The notes under the pieces: model-generated
Told to the model about the DNA's origin: nothing
What the model saw: the letters and a program-made list of their open reading frames with translations, nothing else
Database searches by the model: none
Assembly (NCBI RefSeq): GCF_049306965.1
Contig: NC_133183.1
Coordinates: forward strand, 20,358,501-20,422,500
Reading direction: 5' to 3'
Source of the DNA: Danio rerio
Taxonomy: Eukaryota; Chordata; Actinopteri; Cypriniformes; Danionidae
DNA length: 64,000 nucleotides
Position numbers and translations under genes: made by a program
Part shown: positions 1-12,946 of the stretch, piece after piece
How positions within the stretch are numbered: the first letter of the stretch is position 1
Layout of the letters: each line of letters opens with the position of its first letter

Positions 1-1097
1 TGCTTCCATAAATTCAGTGGTTCAAATTCACCATTACATCCAGCAACCGCAAGATAAGCAATAGAGTGCAGATTAAAGACCTCCAGTTGCTGTTTCATCA
101 GCAGGTCGAGATGGACCAATTTAAACATGGTAAATCAGCAAATATGAGGGGGAAATGCTAATTAAGGCACAAAAGTAGCATTTAATTTTAATTCTATTTC
201 TGGACATTTATAAATGCCCTAATTTATAGCAGGCCCACTAGGGATCTGAATGCTTTGTTGGTAAACCTCACTCCTCAGATCTCAAGAGGTGATCCACCAA
301 TAGACGTTATTGTTGTGTCTATAGCCTACTTGTTAGACCATATTTCTCATGCCTTATCACCGGTTTGTGCCCTGCTCAGAGCACATGGATGTTCATCGGA
401 CCTGTGGCATGACTTTTGACAAATACTTTTGTCATTCATTTTGCTCCATAGTGAGGGAGACCTTTTATTTCATTTATAACTGGAATATAATATTCATAAT
501 TATATTAAATACATATCTTTCAATAAAATATTGGCTGCCAGGTTGAAAGCAAATGTAAGTTACACATCAATAAGTTGGCGTGGAGTGATGCAATTTAGAG
601 GTTGAGGGAGAAAAGACAGATCAAAGTGAATGTTTAGTGATGATCAGAGTCAGATGTTTTAATAGGAAGATATGCTTTTGCCAGAAAACACTTCCTTTCG
701 AATACATGTCCGTTTATAAAATCTGGGATGTTTGTCCTGCAACTTCATTGTTGGAAAAACAACACAATACATGAATGTTTACATTGGTGTTATCAGATCA
801 AGAGATAAACTGCTCAAATTCCGAGAATAGCCTAAGTAACGTGGAATTTACAACAACAAAACTCACAATAGAAGCACTTAGTAAAGTTACATTCTCTAAC
901 TGCAATCCCGTAACCAAGATTTTGAACTTAATCTTACTAAGTTACAAAATCCCAATCGACCCCAGTAGTTTGGGTCAGTGTAGCCTCAGAACAAGTCTTG
1001 TTCACACCAGATCATACTTATATAATGTTTTTTAAAGCAGTGCTAAATTCATTAGAATAGTAAAGTCAACACTGTAGCTATTGACAACACTGTCGTT
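1..1097. other. Intergenic DNA, no feature recognised
   Basis: AT-rich sequence with only short chance open frames. The longest, 86 codons at 775-1035, has no recognisable domain, no supporting splice context and no codon bias that stands out. It lies downstream of the 3' end of mindy4, which is transcribed leftward and ends near 7.9 kb or somewhat lower. Confidence 0.6.
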
Positions 1098-1632
1098 ACA
1101 TCAAACTTAAATGTAGCCTAATGTATGAAAAAATTAGAACCTTAAAGGTTTAGAGCAGGGGTGTTCAAAATCGGTCCTGGGAGGCCGCTGTCCTGCAGAT
1201 TTTAGCTCCAACTTGCCTCAACACACCTGCATGAATGTTTCTAGAATGCCTAGTGACGTAGGATATTTGATTAGCTACACCAGGTGTGTCTGATGGGGTT
1301 GGAACTAAACTTTTCAGGACACTGTTCAAGACGGTTGTTGCAAGATCGGATATGGATGCAGCCGAAAAGTTAATGAGAATTATTTATTTTATCTTTTACC
1401 CAATAATTTGTATTTTTAACACCTACCCCCACCCCAACCATCACAGTACTATACGTTACATATATATTAATTATTGTTATACAGTGTCATAAAAAAATGC
1501 AGCTATATTAATGTGCATATCGCACTTCCGGTCGGCCGCGTATCCAATCTAGACTTTAGAGTTTGGACACCCCTGATCTAAACCTTTACGGTTAGAATTT
1601 TTATTACATTAGGCTGCATTTTAATTTGATGT
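1098..1632. mobile_element. hAT-like non-autonomous element inside a fold-back inverted repeat
   Basis: The core, 1156-1575, begins CAGGGGTG and ends CACCCCTG, the usual terminus of hAT-type (Charlie-like) elements. The flanks are not direct duplications. 1098-1155 and 1576-1632 are inverted copies of each other at roughly 75-80 per cent identity (for example acatcaaac...atgtagcctaatgta against its reverse complement), giving arms of about 57 bp. Either the termini are unusually long or the core landed in an older palindrome. No coding capacity. Confidence 0.7.
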
Positions 1633-1730
1633 GGCTTAGAGAGTACCCAAAAATGAAAACTTACCCTCATGTCATTCCAAACACCCGAATCATCATCATA
1701 ACATATCCCGCATGCTTGCCCGCGCCGATT

Positions 1731-4195
1731 CCCAACAAACACACAACGTTGCCTCAACGTAGCGACCTTCCTACAACGTTGTACCAACATTGCAAAAAGG
1801 TTGAGGATTCTACGTTGTTTCTAAAGGTTGTCACAACGATGTCATAAGGTTGCCATTTAAACATCATGAGGGTCGCATGCTTTAGGTTGTGCTTAGGTGG
1901 CGTGGACGACCACTGTACAACATTTACTGGTCACAGCTGAATCAGTTTAAATTTCAACAAGCCGTCGTCTCATTCATCAACAACCGAGGAGACGTGAGTA
2001 TTGCTTTATTTCTTCATGCTAAATAAGATACATAAATCGTGAATATTCAAACAAACCTATGATTTCGACAACAATCTGTTCCAACATTACACACACACAA
2101 AAGCCGTAATGAAGTTATTACGAGCGAGTAACATTTCGGCATTCCGTTAACGGACGGCAACAACATTAAAATCATTATGTTAAATCTCTCGATAAAACAT
2201 TTCCTGATTATTTACCTACGCCTTGTCTTTAGTCAAATGGACAATAATGTTTTTGAAGTTCAGTTTTTTCCATATCCATCGTGATCAGTTAGTATGATAC
2301 TTCATCACACGAGCCGACCCACTTTTTACAAAACACACAAAATAACTTTTAAATACAAAACATCTCTGTGCAGATTGCGTCCCGTTAAAGGAACAGTTCA
2401 CTCAAAAATGATATGTACTCACGAATTATTTGCCCTGTAAATAATAAGTGATTCCAAACCTTTAAGTTTCTTTATTCTGTTGAACACTAAAGACTGTAAG
2501 CATTTGCTTTCATGGTAGGAAAACACTATGGAATTAAATAGTTACAGTTTTCCAGCTTTATTTAATACATCTTCTTTATTGTTTAGCAGAAAAAAAGCTA
2601 AATAAGTTTGGAACAAATAAAGAATGAGACTAAAATGGCAGAATTGTCAGTTTTGGGTGAGCTATCCCTATAAGTTAAAGTATATAAATTGAGGTTCATA
2701 TGCCTAATTAATATAGATAGTAATTAAAAGGTCTGCTAGTCTAAATTTCTATTTTGATTGGTCTTTTGATGTTTTATTTAAAACCCACTCTTCTCTTTGC
2801 TCAACAGGCTATTTTTACATAGAGGTAATCTTCTATTGATAATTTCTGGATTTTAATTATGCGTAAGTTGCATGAAACTATTGTTTAATCACTCACTGTT
2901 GTTTTCAAATTACTTATGTAACTTGTCTTTCAGAATGTTTTCAGCTGTTGAATTCACCTCAGATCAGTGTTGCTGTAATTCCTGATGGAAAGAAGAATTG
3001 GATGAGGTAAGAAGTATACTATTCTATTTACTATTAAATGTAGTTATGTTACCTAAAACCGCATGTCCATAATGTGGAAAATAGATCATGCTTATGAAAA
3101 ATTACTTTATTATTTTGTACAGCTGTTATTGAAATGACACTAAGTTTAACATTTCATTAACAGCGAGCAACGCCACAACTACAGGACCTCTTCTTTCTCT
3201 TCTCATAATTTACAGTAAGTAAGTATTCGGAGACTAACTCTGACTTCTGTTAACTCAAACCTGTTTTCCCTGTATCTCTAAATTTATTTAATTGTTTGTA
3301 ATTTTGGTATATGATATATTATTAAAACATTAAAATAAAGTAGGCTACATAATTACTCTGGAGATTTTATATGTAATGAAATTACAATAAATGTCTGAAA
3401 CTTCAATAACTTGCTAGTCATAGTCATTTCCTGTGTAGTGCTGTTGTGTCAAGCTCTGATCTGTCCTCTCTTGTTCACTGCCTATTTTGACTTTTGTCTG
3501 CTGTGGATCTCTGAAGCTGGATTATCCGTTGAATTTGTTTCTTCCTCTGACTGCTTTCTCCATACCAACAACTACGACTGGTCTTCAGCTGCGCTCCCCG
3601 GTCTGCTGTATTCTCCAGTCCAGAGCTTCACTGCCCAGTGTCTGAATTTTAATTTATATATTTATTTATATATTTATTTACATTTTAATGATTTCTTGTT
3701 TACTTTTCTTGTTTGTTTACCCTTTAGTTTAATTATATATATATATATATATAATCTAAACTTTATTTTATACTGTTTGCTTATAATTAGATACTGTATG
3801 TGTACTGTATGTATTAAATGTTGTGAAATATATAATAAAAAGTTTGATTATATTCATTTGTGTGGCATTTTTACACTTTAAAGTTTACACATGCAGTTTT
3901 TAAATTAAATAGGAAAAATAAATGAACAATATTTCATATTAAGCAATACTGGAAAAGAATTGCTGCTTATCCTGTATTCTAGGCAGTAATGATAAACTGC
4001 CACAAAAAATATTAATACAAGTAGTAAGAACGCCGCCTCGCGGTTGCTGAATGTCGCACGACAACGTTGCTACAGCCTTCTCACGTCTTACATTTCTACG
4101 TTGTGACAATGTAGCGAGCACGTAAGCGGCAACGTTGCCTTTGAAAAAATACAACGTTGTGCAGACATCGCTACAACGTAAATGTGTTTGTTGGG
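1731..4195. mobile_element. 2.5 kb DNA element with ACGTTG-rich inverted termini and exon-like blocks
   Basis: Left end cccaacaaacacac and right end gtgtttgttggg are inverted repeats. Both subterminal regions, about 1731-1850 and 4040-4195, carry many copies of the motif ACGTTG. Inside lie three blocks with good splice signals on the plus strand: one ending at 1993 before gtgagt, 2934-3006 and 3164-3214, followed by a polyadenylation hexamer AATAAA at about 3834. The 2934 block begins ATG TTT TCA GCT GTT GAA TTC, which resembles the start of DUF4806-type proteins seen in fish repeats. It does not read as one continuous protein. A smaller AGTTCAC-type element sits inside at about 2389-2675. 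Superfamily not assigned; target duplication not seen. Confidence 0.6.
2389..2675. mobile_element. Short non-autonomous element of the TTAAAGG-A-AGTTCAC family
   Basis: Left terminus aaaggaacagttcactcaaaaatga and right terminus cagttttgggtgagctatccct are inverted versions of a very common zebrafish terminus. TTAA occurs at or near both edges. It is nested in the 2.5 kb element at 1731-4195. Related but more decayed copies lie near 10780-10985, 27896-28020, 38610-38885 and 63120-63280. No open frame. Confidence 0.6.
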
Positions 4196-5017
4196 TTTCT
4201 GCTTGAAAAGCACGACAGGCAAAGTCTATATGGAATACAGCTATCAATATTTAATATTTTTTTCAATTTGGAGTAGGCGTAGACGTTAATAAAATAAAAT
4301 GGGTATAAATCATATAAATAATTCTCGTAAACTTCCGACCGCAGCTGTATACCTGTTCTCGTGAGCGCGCATCTTGAACTGCTGCGAAGTTCCACACGTT
4401 TTGATGATGTTCTGTGCCTTTCTGAATCCTAAAAGTTTTAAATTGTCTATGGAGGGTCACGGAGCCTTTTGATTATGATCACATTTTAATGTGTTTAAAA
4501 TGTAAAACTGATGTAGGTACTTAACATTGTTTGTGGTCATGTAACAAACTGCAAAGGTTCTGGTAATCGGTGCTAGGGGAAATGGAAAAGATCTTTAACA
4601 TGCCACTGGATTTTGAGTATACCTAATGGAGACATTTTTTCATCAACTAATAAGAAATTGTATAATATACCTTTACTGCCAGAAAATATTTTTTACTTAA
4701 TTGGGTTAGAGATAAATCTCCATCACTTAAGGTTGGCACAAGATCATTTTTGAGTTAATTCCTCTGGAACATCTTACCCATGTTTTACACAAAAAAACAG
4801 AACATTTTCAAAGTTTGGACTCCATATTTGGACTATTTGCAACCCAGTCTTTGCCGTATCATGCTGAAAGGATGATTTTTATTGTAACTGTAACAGTATC
4901 TGAAAAAACAAGCAATGGTATTATCCTTTTTTTCTGATCTGTTTAATGTGGGATAGTGCTGTTTTATATGTAATCTGAGCTTTTTTCTCTCTCTCTCTAC
5001 CTTGTTTTGTGTTGTTA

Positions 5018-5020
<3 letters not shown>

Positions 5021-5096
<76 letters not shown>

Positions 5097-5102
5097 GTGT
5101 GT
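5021..5102. repeat. (GT)n microsatellite
   Basis: About 41 GT units with one GC interruption near the right end. The long Thr-His frame readable on the minus strand across it is a product of the repeat and not a gene. Confidence 0.97.
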
Positions 5103-6474
5103 ATCTTTTGAAGATGTTTTGTTATGTCTGTATTGATAGTGAAAATCCAATAAACATAATTATAAAAAACAAATTATAAAAAACAGCTTTCATAACATTA
5201 TTTATCAATATGTGGCTTTTTGGATTCTTGGAAGCAATAGAAATTAAAAATGTAAAACAGGAAATACGTTGGGACCATTTTTTGTTAACATCCCTCAAAA
5301 TAGTCTGTAATTTGTGCTCTGAAGACGAATGAAAGTCTTAAGGGTTTGAAATGACATTAGGATTAGGGTGAATATTCTGCATTGACTGCGTTCATGAGAC
5401 TCACTCTGCAATGCACAGGATTATACACAGAAGTTGTGGGAAACCAACAAAACATGAGCATGAAAACAAACCATGTTCTTCTCCGGTCAATTTAAATCCG
5501 GTGTGTTCTTACCGAGTTATCAACTTAATTTGTCATTCTGACAAGTGGAGTTCCGCTCCAGAGTTCCTCTGTGCCATGAACTCAGGAACAAAAGCTTCAT
5601 TATTAAGGCCTTTAAAATATGGGTTCAGTCCATGTGAGTCATCAACTGCTTCAATCTGTTTGTGCAGGTTTGCGATCAAACCTTCTGTGTTGCATCACTA
5701 AACACCCATGTAGACCTTGATTTTGACTTGAAAGATGATTAATGATCAAGTAAACATCTTGTAACAGGTTTTGTTTTAATCACATGCTTTGAATGATGCT
5801 TTGTCATGTTCTTGCACATGAGGTACAGTTTAGTGTTGTTCAATCTAGTTTCTGATAATTTTATAGAATAATAATATTCAAATCTGCTTTTCTTTTGAGC
5901 AACACTGTCAATTTAGTTAAAAAGGATTCTCCAAAACACACAAGCACAGAAATACTACACCACTTAGATGTTCCACTTTAATAATAAATGATCAAACTTG
6001 CAGAAAGGAAACTGTAAACTAATACTATAATAACAAAGTGTGCTCTTAAGAAACATTTCCTTAACACATTGATCAACTTCAGAGAAGATTTAATATAAAT
6101 GCATTTCATGTGATATTTTAGTTATTTAAAGAGACATAATTTAGGACTCTGGGCTCCCTTTGAGACATACCACAACAAATACATGCACCGTAGAAAAATT
6201 ATCAACATCAGAAATTCAATCATCATTTATATACCCTCATAGATCTTTTTTTTAAACACACACATTTCAGCGACTTTCCAATCATTCAGTAGAGGTCAGT
6301 GAAAACCCAAAATTGTTTGGTTACCAACATTCAAAATATCTTTGTATTTATCTCAGAAGGATTGGTAGAACTTAAAAGTCATATAATATCAGATTATATA
6401 CAATCTTTATTGAGTGGACAGTAAGCAATGGATATTATGGACTCATCACAAGTCATATTCTCTGTTACAATTCA
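5103..6474. other. Intergenic DNA, possible mindy4 3' UTR at its right end
   Basis: No gene recognised. A 96-codon frame at 5411-5701 (+) has no known domain. On the minus strand the hexamer AATAAA is present at 6416-6421 (plus-strand tttatt). It is the first clear polyadenylation hexamer I see downstream of the mindy4 stop, so the 3' UTR may run about 1.4 kb and include the element at 6479-7465. This is an inference from one hexamer. Confidence 0.35.
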
Positions 6475-6478
6475 TTAA

Positions 6479-7465
6479 AGGACACCTATGACAGAACTGT
6501 GTGTAGGTATAGTGTGTCCAGTGTCATATTTTGGTGATATAAAGACAAAAAGTATTTTTATTTTTATTTCCTGACATTAAAATAGGATCCAAATCCCTCC
6601 CATTTTGAGTCCCACCACAACGTGATGTAGGAGTGCAGTTTCCCCGCCCACCGAATTGATTGTCAGTCACGTATTAACATGTCTCGATAGTAATGCGTAT
6701 AATCATATCAACAAGACAGGATGTGCATAAAGCAACTGGGATTAAAAGATCTCTTCATCATCAATCACCATCAAATGAGATCAATAATGAGTTTTACAAG
6801 TTTAAAACCTTTTTAAAACAGTGCATGTTTATAATGATTTACATTGATTTTACCGCCTTTACTTTATCAGCACAGCCGCATGTCAGTACAATTATAAAAG
6901 ATGAAGCTTCAATCCCGGTTTGTGGATGTTAAGTCTGGATTATTTTGCATGTTAACATAGCGGATATCCATACAGCAGTGAATATTAATGTGTATCCTGT
7001 CATTTGCCATGCAAAAACAGTGCAAAGGTAATCGCGCATGCTGTGTGTGTGTTTGTGCGTGAACCTTTGTAATGGCATTCTGTGTCTCATCTTTGCAGAA
7101 AGGCTTGCATTAACTCCAAAGAAATACATCAAATAATCATTGGGAAAGTTCTTACTCTAGCATTTCTCACAAACGTTACATGGGATCTGCTTCCTTCATG
7201 TCTGTCACTGTATTGTTTATCTGACATAGCCAGAGTTTGAGGCACACTCTGAAAGGGCACGTGGGAACGATTGGCGGGGAGAACCAGCATTAAAGGCACA
7301 GGCAACAACAACAACTATAATGTGTTCAGAACAGAAAATGCAATCATTCTTAAAGCTATAATAAATAATCTGATGGGTGTTTTGAGCTGAAACTTCACAG
7401 AAACATTCTGGAGGCACAAAAGACTTACTTAAAATCTTGAAAAAAGGAGTAAAAATAGGTGCCCT
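6479..7465. mobile_element. TTAA-flanked DNA element, AGGGCACCTAT terminus family (copy 1)
   Basis: Termini aggacacctatg and aaaataggtgccct are inverted repeats. TTAA is duplicated exactly at both sides (6475-6478 and 7466-7469). Length 987 bp, no transposase frame, hence non-autonomous. A second copy of the same family lies at 25888-26658. TTAA targeting is seen in piggyBac and Kolobok types; I cannot choose between them. Confidence 0.8.
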
Positions 7466-7888
7466 TTAAATCAGCGTTTGAACAAAGTAAAAAAAAAAAA
7501 AGCAAGACAGTTTCTAATATTTTAGTGTCAAAGTGACTTTGTGATGACAAAAAAGATTGTAAACAATTATATACAACATGCCGGAGTAAACAATGAAGAA
7601 GATCGTGATTAAAAATATAGGAGAGGAGCAAACAAGACATTTTTGTATAATATATACTGAAAATATTGGCCATCTTTTGATTGATAATTTTAGAAAATGC
7701 ATCGTTCTTCTGTATTCACATCAAAAAAGATGAAACACTATCAAGAATAGCAGCAAAAAAAGCTTATCACACAAGACAAAATAAATACTACACATGTGCT
7801 TTTTCAATTTAAACCTAATAAAAATTTGTTTTACACCAGATAAAATCAATAATCGCATGGAGCTAACAAATCAAAAAAACATGCATCA

Positions 7889-9737
7889 TCAAAGAATGGG
7901 ATCTGTATCATTCCAGTTGACCACTGCATTTGGCCATCTGTAAAACATATTTGAGCCATTAATAACACCACATGTCTGCATTTCTAAATTACACACACAC
8001 TCTGATAAACATTACTGATATGCAACTCCGATAAAATAAAACGTACTTGGTTCTGATGCAGAGCTCCAGCGGAGGGATGAGGTCATCGTCTGTGTTGTCA
8101 TTGTGCGCAGCAGCCTTAGCAGCAGAATGTGGATCTGTTCAGACACACACGATTCTCTTTAAATACAGACTTATTATAAACCCTAATTATGGAGCAGGTG
8201 TGCAAAGGTTGAGTTTATTTAGTTTTCGGAAACACCACAATCGGGTGTTTTGTTTCGTATGTGCACTTATGTCCAGAAAAACATTGAAGCAAAGGAAAAC
8301 ACTCACAGACTGTTAATCTAATTGGTTCCTGCTGGTTGGCCAATCCATCATAATAGTACAAGTCAAACTCGTTCTCCGTACAGTGATCGGACGCCAGATC
8401 TTTAGAGAGACTAAAGAGAACACTGAAATGGCTCTCGCTGCACACCACCCAAATTGGAAACGTGGGGTTTTTCAGGTGAGATCCAACCTTTAGAAAAAGA
8501 AAAGCAAAAAAAGATGAGAAATATAGAAACATTTAGATTTTTTTTCCAAGTATTATTATTTATTACCTTGCATATATTATAGTGCTCAAATAAAGAGAGC
8601 AGCCCAATATCAGATCGTGTTTTAATTCCCCTCAGAAGGGTAAAATTTCCATTTCCGGAATCAAGCTTCATTTCATCATCAAAGACGTTTGAAACAGCGC
8701 GTCCACAAAGTAATAGATTTACCAATTCCTTAAGAAAAATGAAAAGGAAATTGTAAGATTTAATGACTTAATCATTTCAGAAAACTGTACACACAGAAGA
8801 TATGCAAAAACGCAACCAGCTTAACTACAGCGAGAGAAAATACGTAACATGAACATTTTTTTCCTAGGGATAGTATTCCTAAAGGAGTTTTTAACATGGA
8901 ATTGAATCAGATTTTGTAAAAACTCAAACAATACAAACATAAAAATAAAACAAAACAAAAAAATCTGATAAATGATTTATGCATATTAACAGTGAAATGA
9001 CACAAGCACTGAACTACTGCAATGTATTTAATACTTTATTTAAAAGGCTTTTTTAATGATGGCAGCTTAAAGACGCTTCTCATATGGAGAATGAACTCAC
9101 ATTAATTGCCCAGGTGTGATTTTCTCACAGACTTCAACAGAGTGTGAAAGTCTTGACGGCTCTGTGGGTCTCGTCTATCAAAATCTGATCTTTTTTTGCA
9201 TTTTCTATTGAATTCAAGTCATTCTACAGTAGAGCTGTGCACCTACACTAGTCTTACGGTTCGGTTTGGTTACGATTATGATGCCATCGATTCGGTTCAA
9301 TTCGATATTTCGGTGCATCACGGTGCATTGACGGTGCTTTCCATACACACTTTTATATTTTCTTCACAGCAGCAGTTCTTGTATTAAAATGTATGAATAT
9401 ATTTATATTTATTTATTATTTGTAATACAATTTTGTCGTTCAATACAAACAGTCAAGATATACAAACTGTAACTTTAAACAAAACGAGCATTAAGCAAAT
9501 AAAATAAACAAATATAAACATCCAGCTCAATTTCTGATCCTTGTCTAGTTCTCTTACACCTCTTTGATTGGTCACACCCTCAACAAAAACGGTTGCTATT
9601 GGCTCTTGTTCGCTGCGCTCTTCAGATAAGTGACACTGATAAGCGGCAGGCGGCAGTATCCAAACATATCCAAACGTAATGCTGTAAAACAGCCGAGAGG
9701 AGAAGAAAAGCCACCCCAGCAGGTCAAATGGGCCACT

Positions 9738-9787
<50 letters not shown>

Positions 9788-12700
9788 GAGAGAGACAGAG
9801 CGAAAGCGAGAGCGAGAGAGAAAGAGAGAAATGGAGTAGGCTACTGTCATTCTCTCGATCTCAGTGAAATAGGGGCTATTGTTGTATATGTCAGTTTAAG
9901 ACTGATCCAGCAAACACACACAGTGAAATTGTGCAGTTTATGAGTTTTAAGTAGTTAAAGCGTTCTAAATACTCGCGATCGCCTCCCTCGCGACAGAGCG
10001 CATATGAGGTAAATGACGTCAGTAATAACCGGTTATGATTATTACTGAACTGATACCAAATTGTCCGCGTCTGCATTGCATCGAAGAAACGATTAATTTT
10101 GACACCCCTATTCTACAGCTTGATTTTCTTTCTCTGAAACCATTTGAGAGTTTCATTGGCTGTGTTTTGGATCACAATGTCTACCCTGGTTTCATCTTCA
10201 TCATCCTGATTATATAGATGCTGGTCTGAAGCAGTAAATACTAAGTTACAATGACCAAGGGCAGAGGGTTGCTAAAAAAGAGAGATTTCAGCTGCTGTCT
10301 GGGCTTTCACTGCCTTTATCCACCTCCCTTTCTTCATGTGTTCAATACCCTTTCCCTGTGTCATTTCATTTTATTACACATAACTTCATATGTAAACTGA
10401 TTTAATTTGTTTTCTTTGCACACATGGATTTCTTTGGTGGATATCAACATCCAAGGAAAATTTCAACTCGACAGCACCTTTAGAAATAAGTTTTCTAAGA
10501 AAAATGGTAACATGTTCAATACTTCCTGGCTGTTTTTGATTAAACCGATGACGCCAAATGAAATATCACTCTCATCATTGCCCAAAACCACTACTTTTCA
10601 GGAAATGGAAAAAATAATTTAACTTGAATTTAAATAAACACTGTGTTTAGAAATTATTTTCTTATATATTAGTCTTATTTTCCATAACTAATATAGAAAC
10701 ATTTATCAATCAGCATACATTTATTTTTATAAGCAAAAGTTGACCAAAACTATTTCTTTTTATGTGTGTTACTAGTCTTAAAGGGATCACCCAAAAAATG
10801 ACATTTTTCCATCATTTACTCATTCTCCACTTGTTATAAACCTCTGTTGAACACAAAGAAAGATACTGTATATCGAAGAATGTTGGTGAGGGAAAAACAT
10901 CTGATGACATCTATAGTATGTTTTGTTTCTACTATGAATGTCAATGGCTGATTTTTTTTCCAACATTCTTCAGAATATCTAGTTTTGTGTTCATTTATAA
11001 AACTTTATAACCACCTGAGTGTGGTGATAAATATTAAACAAGGTTTGTGCACAAACGCAAGGTTATGCTTAAGTGTATTGGATCTTTAAATCAGGTCTGC
11101 AATATGTCAGTAGAGCAAACCTGTGTGCAGTAGCCGTGAGCTCCAATGAGAGTGGAGGTTGGCACATCCATGTCACTTCGTACACTAAAACCCACACAAA
11201 ATAATCGATCAGTTCTGTGTATGCGAGATCGTAAATTGACTTTAATGAGTTAAAGAGATGGAAACTCACATTGCAATAGTTCTGGAAAGAATGGCGGAGA
11301 TGGTAAGTAGAATACAGCCAAAGGGACCAGACTCAAACTAAAAGGGGAAAAGAAAATTGTTACTAATTGCCTTCATCAATCACATGAGGAGCATTTAAGC
11401 ATGTGATGTTTTCCCTAAACAATGCATGTGATCAAATGCATATGCATATTACATAATCGCATATGACTTGAGGAAATTCAATTATTATAAAAACTGCTAA
11501 ATATAATTACAAACTACAAATATTTTACAATATCATAAACAAAAATAAAAGCATTATTGTATTATATGTGTGTATTTAATATAATATAAAATCCATAAAA
11601 TATGAAAATGACAACACTACATATAATTAGAATTAGACATCAATATAAAATATGTATTTCACAAAAAATAGAAGGTATACAGAATGCGTCACAAGGCATT
11701 AAAGTGCAAACGTACCTGTCTAACATGCTGTTCAAGAACTAAAGTGAGATCATCCAAGGTCTCAACAGTGACGTATGTTATCTATGTGGAATATGGAGAA
11801 GAAAAAAAGATTAACAATAGAGATATAGTAGCCATCAAAAAGACAAAGCTGCAATTAAGAGGCAATTTAAGGGCCAAAGAATCACCTTACCATTTCTAGA
11901 ATTCCATCAGATTTGTAGCGCCCGATCGGGGTGAACACACTTCTTCCTGTGTTTCTGTGGGAACACATCCTCCATGGTTAAAAAATTAACAATTGTGTAA
12001 ACATAAAATGACAATACTAATGTGCGACACTTACATTGCAACTGTTGCTCTATTCATATTCCCAGCTCTCCAAATCACATCAGCCAAAGCCAGATAGAGA
12101 CATTTTGTTCTTACAATGCTCGACACCTCCAGTCTCCTGGTGATATTGAACAAAGATATAAGTGGAACACAAATAAAATGTAAATGTCCTAATTTATATG
12201 TATTGTCTATTTAATCACTATACAATCTGATTTTGATCCTGTTGATGCCTGAAAATTATCTCAAAACACAATTTCAATTCACCTCAGTGCTATATGTTGA
12301 CGCACTAACCACTAACAATTGGCGCTGACATCTTATATTAATTCTGACTTTGATCTTTTTATTAGCATTGCCAGACAATTATTTAATTAATTTAAAGTCC
12401 CCATGAACCAGAAGCTGCTAACGTTATTTTTTTTTAAAAATGTGATGCAGTTCCTATAGAAACAGAATATTAAATGAGAAAACAGTGGGCGTGGCTTGTT
12501 TTATCTAATGCAAGCTGAATGGATGTAGTAAAGTGGGCATTTTATTCAGAAAGATGGGAAAAGGGTTTGGGGAGAGTTTTTACAACCTAACAGACACCTT
12601 CTTCTCACCATTTCTGTTTGTTGTCAAAACTGACAGCTGAAGGGGTGTGGTTAAATATGTTAGCCATACCCAATTTCTAAGATATACGTAACTTGTGATT

Positions 12701-12866
12701 TTTTTTTCTTAAATGGTATGCACAGATAAATTGTCCACCACAAAACTAGCAATGTGAGCTAAAATCATATTTTTAGTTTTAATTTCGAGGATACTTTAAG
12801 GTTAACCATAAAGGTTTTAACCATTTAAATGTTAGTTTGTTTGAATAATCACATTGTTGTTTTAAT

Positions 12867-12946
<80 letters not shown>

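Noticed and set aside
3411-3881. 156-codon hydrophobic frame in the 2.5 kb element
   Set aside because: The second half reads through TATA-rich low-complexity DNA; it more likely corresponds to untranslated sequence before the AATAAA.
4833-5150. 105-codon His/Thr-rich frame on the minus strand
   Set aside because: It is a reading of the (GT)n microsatellite; no homology or splice support.
9596-9943. Overlapping Cys-Val and His-Thr frames on both strands
   Set aside because: They read through the (TG)n and GA tracts inside a hAT element.
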